This document shows positions 56,581 through 64,000 of a DNA stretch of 64,000 nt, in pieces. Both the position numbers and the translations under genes were made by a program. Below the pieces are notes generated by a model. It made no database searches, was not told where the DNA came from, and worked only from the letters and a program-made list of their open reading frames with translations. The stretch is from Ostrinia nubilalis. Lineage: Eukaryota; Arthropoda; Insecta; Lepidoptera; Crambidae. Location of the stretch: contig NC_087090.1 of NCBI RefSeq assembly GCF_963855985.1, positions 18,598,501 through 18,662,500 on the forward strand, in the 5' to 3' direction. The stretch's first letter is position 1; every line of letters begins with the position of its first letter.

Positions 56581-59500
56581 CTACAAAAATAAATAATTGT
56601 TAATTATAAACACATTTTGGATAACGTAAATAGTGGATTCAAAATCTTTGCCTCTTAATATTTATGGCTGTGTTTGTATGCGGACAAAGTTCCAATAGTG
56701 ACAAGATTAATCTAAAGTAGAGAAAAAAAATGTATTTCACTAATTCTACATCAATAAAGAGTAAAAAAATGATTACAACTGGCAATAAATTAACGTCGTC
56801 GTTTTGTGACAGCTGATGGCTACTGAAAGCTAAAGTGATGATTTTACATAGTTTAATATTGGCCCTAGTTTTAGTCCTTATTTCTTCCCAAAACAAGCGC
56901 TAATACGTTTTAAAGCACCAGATAATAAATTCCCGCCCAAATTGTCTGTGCCTAATGGATGGCGCAATAACCGCGCGCACAAAGGCGCCGACACAATGCC
57001 GCGCGCGTGATGAACGGAGTCGGCGCAAGAAGTTCGCGGACTTCGCGAGAGATGGCGTTGGCTGTCATGTAGCTCGCGCTTGACGTGAGTGCAGCGTGGG
57101 ACACCTTTAAATTTTAGAAACTGATCTAACTCCATAAGTACGAGTACGAGTATGGTGTGTGTTGAAAATTACTTTTTATTACCTACTTTTTACCTACCTA
57201 CTTTTTATTTTACCCTAAGCATGAAGAAGAAAGATTAAAGCTGGACAAACACAGTCAGTGGAAATGATCTGTCACACACTTTGTATGAAAAGTTGAAATT
57301 CTTTGTAACTGTCTGTTTTTTGGATGGATTGTACCGTGAATAAGACATGGTATAAATAAACAAAAAGGCAATAGACAATTTCATAATTTTAAGAGGTTCT
57401 GAATTTTTAAGTTGTTTCTCGATTTAGTAATAAACCCAAAGACAAACCTGATATGAACGGTGTCGCCACAGCCGCTCTCGGAGCGCCTCATCACTCACGC
57501 CTAATCCGCGCCACGGGCTGCGGCGTCCTGCGGGTCAAACGTCTCGCTGTAGGGCCGCAGTTATTCATCAAGGCAGTAGATATTCTAGTCCTTAGCAAGT
57601 GAAATGACGGGGATGAGATAATTATTCAAGAGACAGGGAAAACAGTTTCAGTCTGGCTTAGGGTCATGTAATAACACAATAAAACATTAGATTTGTTCTC
57701 ACCCACCCGTATTAGAGACCGAAAAACAACATTTATTTTTAATTTTAGTTAAAAATAAGACTCAAGCCTTTTGTTACAGAAGATATAAAACAGATGGGAA
57801 AATATAACATGCCCAGAAAAAACGCAACATAACAGTTCTAACATTAAAAGGCACAATAATCTTTTACATCCTGTAAAGTTTAATATCACTCCTAAACATT
57901 AATAATCTTCTTAAATGTCCCCTGAATATCTAATTATAAACCCTCATTTCAATTACAACGAGACGCTGCTTCACTGGGAGCGTTTGAACACTTGTGAGAA
58001 CCAAAACTATGCTTTGATTGCGAAAATCAGGCGCGAACTCCGGTCGCACATTCATTCCCTAACTAAGCTCATTACTTATTACAATAAGAGTGCTCCAATC
58101 TAACTTCTAAATGGTACTTGTGGCTTCGCCACTAGCGGAGCCGGAATTTAACTAATTTGAACCACTAGGAATAGGAATTGAAAGTAAAACATGTCTTTAT
58201 CGTTTTGAGACATATGACACAGTCATACAATTATTTCAGGGTTCAAGGTTCAGTGCACGTAGGCCCATAGTCATTTCTGACAGTACACCATTAACGATCG
58301 TACTTGTTTTCAGCCTCAGAATTCCAATTAGCTCATGATCTATGGAGGGTAGAGCTGCGGTGTGCAGCAAGCGAGCGGCCGCAGCTCGCTGCCATCGGCT
58401 GTGGCCGAGTTATCGGCGGCCACTGCCGGGAATTCATTAATTTCTATTCTAATCGCCCCCGAGGAGCATTTCCGGAAAGGGGAACATTTGCAGTTTGATT
58501 TCAGCTTAGTTAAACATACGTTATTGGAAAACAATCGTTGATCAGATCAAATAGTAGAGCCAACGGTCATGTAGATTATGAATTTACTGTAAAAGTCTTG
58601 TTTTAGAGCGCGTGTGTTCGTAACACTCTAAAAGCAAATTCGAATTTCAAGAGCTTTTTGAGGTCGACGTATCCTCACACTAGTGAGCCCCCCAAGGAGT
58701 TATCTGGTTCCAAATAAGATTCTCAGAATCACAAAAATAGCCTTGACGGCATTCAAAATGTATAACTCAATTCCAAACCGGAGTGGAGTCCTAAGAGCAA
58801 CGTCAGCACATCGTTGCAGGTTTCTATTTATAAAGCATAATAGTAACAAAAGTAGGTCCCACGTAGGCCCCCGCCTGCGACCCTCCGCCGCTCAGCAAAA
58901 AGTCGCCTCCAGCACGTAACGAGCGACCCGACCTCCAGACGATAAGAAATTTCATCTGCCCCGGATTGTTTAGAAAACATTTGCCATAGTAATTTATTTA
59001 TTTGCTCAGGACTGTAATGGACCTTTTTGCGGCGAACAAATAATACTTATTATGTTAATTGAGCTACACCCAGATGGATATCGGCGGAGTTATGTAATGC
59101 GAACCTGCGTATTTTAATGCAAATTGTGTGTTTGTTTGATAAGGCTGAGTTATGTGCACCGGTTTATGTTGGAACCAAAAATGAAAAGGTGGCTGAGGAC
59201 AATATTGACTTTTGTTTTTACTTTTTTATATTAAAAACACAAGGTTTTCTATTGTGATGCAGTTTTAACTGAACCACATAGTAAAAACATTAGATATGGT
59301 AGAGCTTGAGGTCGTTTCTCGAGTGACTGCAGCGGGAACAATGCCTGATCGATAGGCACTGGTGGGCTCTGGGGAATACTGAGGTTTATAGCGTTGCGGT
59401 TACAAATGCATTTGTTATTTACCTTTTATGTTTTTGTTTAGAACCAAAGCATACGATACGTTACGGCGCCGCACGGCAAATATTTCGCCTGACTACAGCC

Positions 59501-59960
59501 GATGACACATCAAACTGTACCATCATATTGTTGTAGAAAATATGTGTTATTAATTATAACAGTAGAGTCTTAACTACTACCTAATTGTGATTTTGACTTT
59601 TTTGTTTGTACAAGATCTGTGCCAAATTCAAGCATACTAATAGGCGCTACGAAGCTATCATTGAGGTAGGTATTGAAGAGGTGAATATAAAATGGCGCCC
59701 GCTGCCGACAGCGCCGGTGCTCGGGCGGGAGTGTGCAGTGCGCTCGAGCAGCGCTGTACTGTTTGGCCCGAGCCCAGGCCCGGACTCGGAAACAATTTAC
59801 CAACTATCAGCAAACAGCGGAGCTTCTTTATTTATTTAATAAATAGAGCACATGCGAGCTTACATTAAGCCAATTACTTTTTATTTAACTCCACAATTTC
59901 TACTTAATGTGCCATGTACGTTAAGTTTCAGTTCAGTGCTATGTACCGGAAGTCTCCCTT
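56581..59960. other. Unique sequence with GC islands
   Basis: 56930-57110, 57450-57560, 58300-58500, 58830-58940 and 59680-59790 are GC-rich. 59692 starts a 58-codon frame (MAPAADSAGARAGVCSALEQ...) in a CpG-rich setting with an AAAATGG start context; it may mark a promoter-proximal exon but has no support beyond that. A perfect POU octamer ATGCAAAT lies at 59117-59124 within a complex block (58960-59160). Confidence 0.35.
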
Positions 59961-59966
59961 GTCTTA

Positions 59967-60166
59967 GGCCCAGAACAGACGGTGAAACGCAACTACAACG
60001 AAACTGCAACTTTCTGATGATTCTGATGAATGAAACTGCAAGTTTCAAACTGGTCGCGTCATGTGTGGTCTCTCAACGGACGCTATGGCAGAAACTTAGA
60101 TGCAACTAAAAAGTAACTAGCAGTTGCAGTTTCGTTGCAGTTGCGTTTCACCATCTGTTCTGGGCC
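59967..60166. mobile_element. 200-bp MITE, GGCCCAGAACAGA ends, TTA target duplication
   Basis: The ends GGCCCAGAACAGACGGTGAA and the reverse complement run inward through CGCAACT.CAACGAAACTGCAACT, about 50 bp per side. TTA flanks at 59964-59966 and 60167-60169. It is PIF/Harbinger-like. Internal GAAACTGCAA words repeat several times. Confidence 0.8.
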
Positions 60167-60169
60167 TTA

Positions 60170-61945
60170 GAGATTAAAGTTCGTAAAGATTTGTTAAAGT
60201 ACAAAGGGGTGAAAATAGCGATCGACTTCGAACGACCATTTGCTTTCATAACATTTCATACTCTCTCTAACTGAGAAAGAAAACTGTTGGCTTTTACTCG
60301 ATGACTCCCATCCCATCTAATTTTAAAATAATTTATCTTAAACAAAATAAGTATTTTCGAAACATTGCTTTATGCGGTCCTTGTTTCGGCCCTGTTCCTG
60401 CTTTAACAACAGACTGCTAACAAACGCGTTCTGATTTTTAGAAAACATTGCATTCGCTTCTCAACGGTTGTGGAAATCAGGGATTGTGTACTTAGTCGAT
60501 CCTTCTACAGCCCAGCAAATAATTGCTAGTGCTAGCATAAACAAGAAAAACCAAATAACTCTACTTGTAAAACAATATTTTTCGAACTGGAATAATTTAT
60601 TAGCTCTCACAGCCGTTTAATGTTTACAGAGTTCTTCTAATTGGATAAAGCTTTGAATTAGGCCGTTTTTGATGAAAATAATCTGCCTAAGTATTTTAGG
60701 TAATAATTCCAACACATTAATTATTTAGTAAAACTGAATATTGCAAATATTATATTGACAATTGATTTTTAAATACCAAAAACATTCTTAATTGAATTAG
60801 TAGAATATACAATCAAGGGCACTTTTGAGGGTATAACTGAAAATCTTTCAGTGACGACGAACGATATTGCATCACATAATACTCATTTTTAAGGCATTGT
60901 ACCTATCTCAAATTCTACATTAGGAAATATGTGTTTCTATGACTTTCAGGATGGCATTACTGAAACTATTAAATAGGGATTTGGATTTTGAGATATTTTT
61001 TTGAACACCATCCATGTTGTGTTACAGAGCGCTCAGTTATTTTATTGTGCGCCATCCATCAATCAGCCGCAGCCGCCGCGAGCGATACAGCGCTAAGCGA
61101 GCGGAAGGAGCTGCTTTTTCGCTTTGCTATTCATTAATTATTCATATAAGAACCAGTGAAGTCATTCTTAAACAACGCGAAGTGCACTGTTTTCAATTAA
61201 AGAAGTACAATGATACTTACCTGTTGTAATGTCATTTACTTATTTATTTTATTATTAACTCAAAATCAACTCTTGAAACGACGAACTCATGAGTTTCAAT
61301 AAATACTTGTTAACTTATAAGCTTCGCTATCTCTATGCAAAAAAAAACATGTGGGAATTTCCTAAAATCACTTGTTATATTAAAAGACGGATTAAAATAA
61401 TTTTATGTTCCAACCTAACTAATAAAAACTAACGATCTTAATAGCTCGCGGTACCAACAAAAACTTAGTAAGCAAGCTTCTGAAATGAGATGCAAAGAAA
61501 CTCGAGGCAAGAAGTGGTCGTACAATTGTGAGAAATCTGGCCAATTTAAGAATAGTGGCTATTCATACCCCACTCGACTCGCGAAACTTCCGCGGAGGGT
61601 TGTGCTTCTAAAATGGTCTTTATGACTGAGGGATAAGACTAAGTTTAGTTTAGATATCATTTAGTTGTGCAGCTGCATTTACCTCAGTAGCCGAAGCACG
61701 AACAGATTATTATGAGATGGGATCCAATATAAATAGTAGTATTTAAATAGACGCCTACCTACTAATTAGTAGTGGCAACTTATGAACTATTAATGAAACA
61801 TCATAGATATATCATAGTTGTTAAGATCTGTATGTATAAAATACTGAGAAGTGAGAAAATGTAAGATTATAGATCATAGAATCCTTAAACTCAGAAAGAT
61901 AATATAGAATCATAAGTAAACAAACAACATTAGGTATTTGTGAAC
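60170..61945. other. Mostly unique AT-rich sequence
   Basis: 61060-61110 is a short GC-rich patch. On the minus strand ATTACAACAG|GTAAGTATC at 61222/61221 has an acceptor-like end abutting a perfect donor, but its pyrimidine tract is poor. No repeat or coding frame is recognised. Confidence 0.35.
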
Positions 61946-61949
61946 TTAC

Positions 61950-62141
61950 CTGAATTTCTCTGTAATACTTTTTCTCTTATCCCGGTCCTCTTCTGGACAA
62001 CACTGCAATCCAAGGACCAGGAAAGCGATTGTAATGTAGAAATCGCTTTTTATTGCGAAAAATTTGTTGCAGGTGATTTTGACAAAGCTGAACTGACGGA
62101 CGTTGACGTGCATCCGATTAAAATCTGTCACCATTGACATC
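61950..62141 (-). CDS. Candidate host exon carrying a start codon and signal-like segment
   Basis: On the minus strand, CTAACCTTATTAATTGTTG then TTACAG forms a branch-point plus acceptor, followed by G and ATG at 62140. Sixty-three codons stay open: early M/V/N-rich residues, then FYITIAFLVLGLQCC (hydrophobic, about residues 34-48), then PEEDRDKRKSITEKF, strongly charged. The exon ends TTCAG|GTAAGT, a consensus donor, in phase 2. The layout fits a secreted or type II membrane protein whose 5' UTR exon lies at higher coordinates. I do not recognise the family. Homology, transcription and the true start (three ATGs in the first 10 codons) are undetermined. Confidence 0.5.
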
Positions 62142-62184
62142 CTGTAACAACAATTAATAAGGTTAGATTAAAATTGTCTTTGCT

Positions 62185-62247
62185 TGGATGCGGGCAGCGC
62201 AAGACCGGTCTTTGTGGAAACCTTTGAGGAGGCCTTTGGCTGAAATG
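62185..62247 (+). pseudogene. RTE-like LINE C-terminal scrap
   Basis: The frame WMRAAQDRSLWKPLRRPL matches the fragment at 4012 (WMRAVQDRSLWKTL), then deviates through a deletion and ends in CTGAAATGAAA. It is 43 bp upstream (minus-strand sense) of the candidate exon at 61950-62141, so it would lie in the preceding intron. Confidence 0.7.
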
Positions 62248-62303
62248 AAAATTGTCTTTAAGAATAGTAAAATAAGAACGCGCCACATTTCAGTAATAAA
62301 AAT

Positions 62304-62512
62304 TCTATACAGTCATATTAAAAGCGAAAGGTCACTGACTCACTCACTAAACACAAAATCTCAGAAACTACAAGTGCTAGGAGTCTCAAATTTTGCATTG
62401 GAGTTCCTTTTAGAATGTAGATGCTCATTAAGACGGGATTTTGCAAAATTCAACCCTTAAGGGGTAAAACGGGATCCACGCGTACGAAGTCGCGAAGTGC
62501 TTCGTACGCTAG
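62304..62512 (+). mobile_element. Helitron-like element, second family, copy 2, with terminal hairpin
   Basis: It has the same ordered blocks as 49372-49572 (AAAGCGAAAGGTCACTGACT, CTCAGAAACTACAAGT, GACGGGATTTTGCAAAAT). The 3' end is better preserved: CGTACGAAG (62481-62489) pairs with CTTCGTACG (62500-62508) and is directly followed by CTAG then T. A subterminal hairpin plus CTAG is the Helitron signature. Confidence 0.75.
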
Positions 62513-62560
62513 TATACTCGTACATTATAGAAATAAAAAAACTTTTAGTTTGTGTTTCAG

Positions 62561-62697
62561 ATTTTCGTAGTGGATCATATTGTAAGCGATCGTGCTGGGG
62601 CTCCAAGGGCTCGTTACTTAGCGGCTGCCTTTGAGCCGAACTTGTCGCAGGAGCCGCGGCCGAAGTCGGCCACACACGGCGCTTGCCGCGCTTTCAG
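62561..62697 (+). CDS. Candidate plus-strand exon, GC-rich
   Basis: TTAGTTTGTGTTTCAG (good acceptor) precedes 137 nt that stay open in one frame (VVDHIVSDRAGAPRARYL, then AFEPNLSQEPRPKSATHG), ending CTTTCAG|GTAACG. The exon is much richer in GC than its flanks. It starts 48 bp after a Helitron-like element. The other two plus frames have stops. The peptide is not recognised. It could also be a non-coding 5' exon. It lies opposite in strand to the 61950-62141 exon, so if both are real, two genes overlap or meet here. Confidence 0.35.
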
Positions 62698-62699
62698 GT

Positions 62700-63185
62700 A
62701 ACGTTCAGATTTTAGCTTTCAATAATAAACTACTAGTAGTTAGTTGACAGTGGTGAAAATTATAAACTAATGAAGCAACAACGAATATTTATCGAATTGA
62801 CAGTCTGAAAATGAAGGGCTTCAAGGGCTCTACTCTTAATAACATTTTTGATAACGGAATATTTTTCGCTATTTTTAAAAATAGTCGTGATTCGGTCAAG
62901 CGCATGTACTCACATAAGAAGAACACAAATAGGATTATTCAGATTCAGAAAGAAAAATGAGATCCACTTTTATCCAGAAAATATTGCACTTGTTAGATTT
63001 TTGGGCATTAGTCATTTCTAAATTAGGAAATATTAATGTATTAAAGCAGATTCTTTAATTAATAAAGTTACCACAAAAAGAAGAATAATAGTAAGCAAAA
63101 TCTAGCATAAATACTTTATGCTATATTCCTATCATATCGTATTATACCATGGAAATATATAGGACTATAATACTGTAATTTAATA
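62700..63185. other. Unique AT-rich sequence
   Basis: Nothing recognisable; no splice-bounded frame or repeat. Confidence 0.4.
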
Positions 63186-63199
63186 AGTTCCAAATTAAA

Positions 63200-63400
63200 A
63201 ATCCAATTTCAAATTCAAATAGTTTATTCAGTATAAATCCCTTTTCCAGGGCATTTATACACGTCCCAAATATAGCTTGCCCTACCACCACTTCGGGACA
63301 TCATGGGCTGGTGCTGAGAAGAAGTGGCGGAAGAAACTCAGTCACCTTTGTCAGCCTCTTTTCCAACCAGATACAACAATTTATAACTTACATAAAAATG
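63200..63400 (-). repeat. LINE-like 3' tail repeat, antisense
   Basis: Starting AATTCAAATAGTTTATTC, through TAGCTTGCCCTACCACCACT and CATGGGCTGGTGCTGAGAAG, to GGAAGAAACTCAGTCACC, this is a frequent moth repeat that I know as an antisense retrotransposon 3' end. It is different from the (ATG)n family. No coding part is attached. Confidence 0.5.
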
Positions 63401-63501
63401 AATAATCTAGCAGTAATTAAGTCTTATTTATTATTAACATTTTGACGGTATTTTGTATAACCAGTATTTATAATCAAACACACAGAACACAAGTTCTAAG
63501 T

Positions 63502-63571
63502 TAGGTTACGTTAAGACTTAGGTTTTGGTTAGGTCAAGAGTTAGATTTAGGTTAGGTTAGGACTAAGGTTT
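63502..63571 (+). repeat. Degenerate TTAGG-rich stretch
   Basis: GTTAGGTTACGTTAAGACTT, GGTTAGGTC and TTTAGGTTAGGTTAGG carry several TTAGG units, the insect telomere word, but interrupted and out of phase. It is most likely simple-sequence drift and no evidence of a chromosome end. Confidence 0.5.
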
Positions 63572-63893
63572 TGTACCATAACATAACCAGCAACTATTAG
63601 CATTGTCCTTCTTTATACTGGTCAACAAACTACCGACCCGACCCCGTGGCATGTCACCATCAATTGGCCAGGTGTCAAAATAATAGCCCTGGCGCAGCCA
63701 CATAGCCAGGTGTTAATACAATATACAATATCACAATAATACAATACAATAACACAACAAGCACAATAATAGTACCAATAAACAATGTACACTTAACTTT
63801 GGTCAGCATCACCTCAAAGATCCATCGAGACTGCCTTTCAACGAGGAATTCCATATATTTATACCCATACTCCTACCTTTCCTCTACTCAACT

Positions 63894-63922
63894 CTGATTG
63901 GTCACTTAAGACGACCAATCAG
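63894..63922. promoter_or_regulatory. Inverted CCAAT pair
   Basis: CTGATTGGTC and GACCAATCAG form a 10-bp perfect inverted repeat around a 9-base spacer, giving two divergent CCAAT boxes. TTTATACCC lies about 35 bp upstream and GATAATATTTAAAC about 15 bp downstream. This could be a promoter or the U3 part of an LTR cut off by the window end. Confidence 0.3.
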
Positions 63923-64000
63923 AAAACAGGAAGTTAGATAATATTTAAACGGACCCGGAAGTTGGAATTTATCATTTTACAATATTTGTTTTTGATCAAA

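Noticed and set aside
63502..63571. Telomere or subtelomere (TTAGG repeat)
   Set aside because: Units are few, interrupted and out of phase; normal sequence continues on both sides.

Overview
This 64 kb window looks like euchromatic but transposon-rich DNA from a moth or butterfly. The reasons are the many tails reading GGCCTATGTTCAGCAG...(ATG)n of an RTE-like LINE, Lep1-type Helitron ends (TAATATTATAAA ... GCGGGCGAAGCCGCGGG ... CTAGT), tRNA-headed lepidopteran SINEs, several TAA-flanked MITEs and the frequent TACTCGTA and GTAGGTA words. I find no complete protein-coding gene, no rRNA, no genuine tRNA gene and no CRISPR array. The window reads best as intergenic or long-intron sequence.

Layout. 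0-14 kb: mostly unique AT-rich DNA with small MITEs. It also holds a 2.3 kb terminal-inverted-repeat element with an exact 8-bp target duplication (8136-10436) and a GTCGGGGTAATCA repeat set (11.1-13.5 kb) interrupted by a broken LINE on the minus strand. 14-18.1 kb: a MITE, then a 3.3 kb giant inverted repeat flanked by TA. A deleted piggyBac-like element sits in its left arm at TTAA, and the right arm preserves the empty site. 18-38.5 kb: Helitron, SINE, RTE, Jockey-like and BEL/Pao remnants, a duplicated CRE-like site, and a GC-rich TTAA-flanked element. 38.6-49 kb: largely unique sequence with a duplicated homeobox-like motif pair and one strong recursive-splice-site candidate on the minus strand. 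49-52 kb: Helitron-like repeats, then a 505 bp foldback whose perfect 160-bp arms enclose a truncated LANCL (LanC-like) coding fragment. 52-64 kb: mostly unique sequence that looks like conserved non-coding DNA, with four candidate host exons.

Host genes. The best candidate is a minus-strand exon at 61950-62141 with a good acceptor, an ATG, a hydrophobic signal-like stretch and a consensus GTAAGT donor. Weaker candidates lie on the minus strand at 56533-56580, 55542-55574 and 27203-27264, and on the plus strand at 62561-62697. A minus-strand gene with long introns would also explain the ratchet-like site at about 39580, but I cannot join these exons into one transcript from sequence alone. 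All family names come from reading translated motifs and remembered repeat ends, not from a database search.
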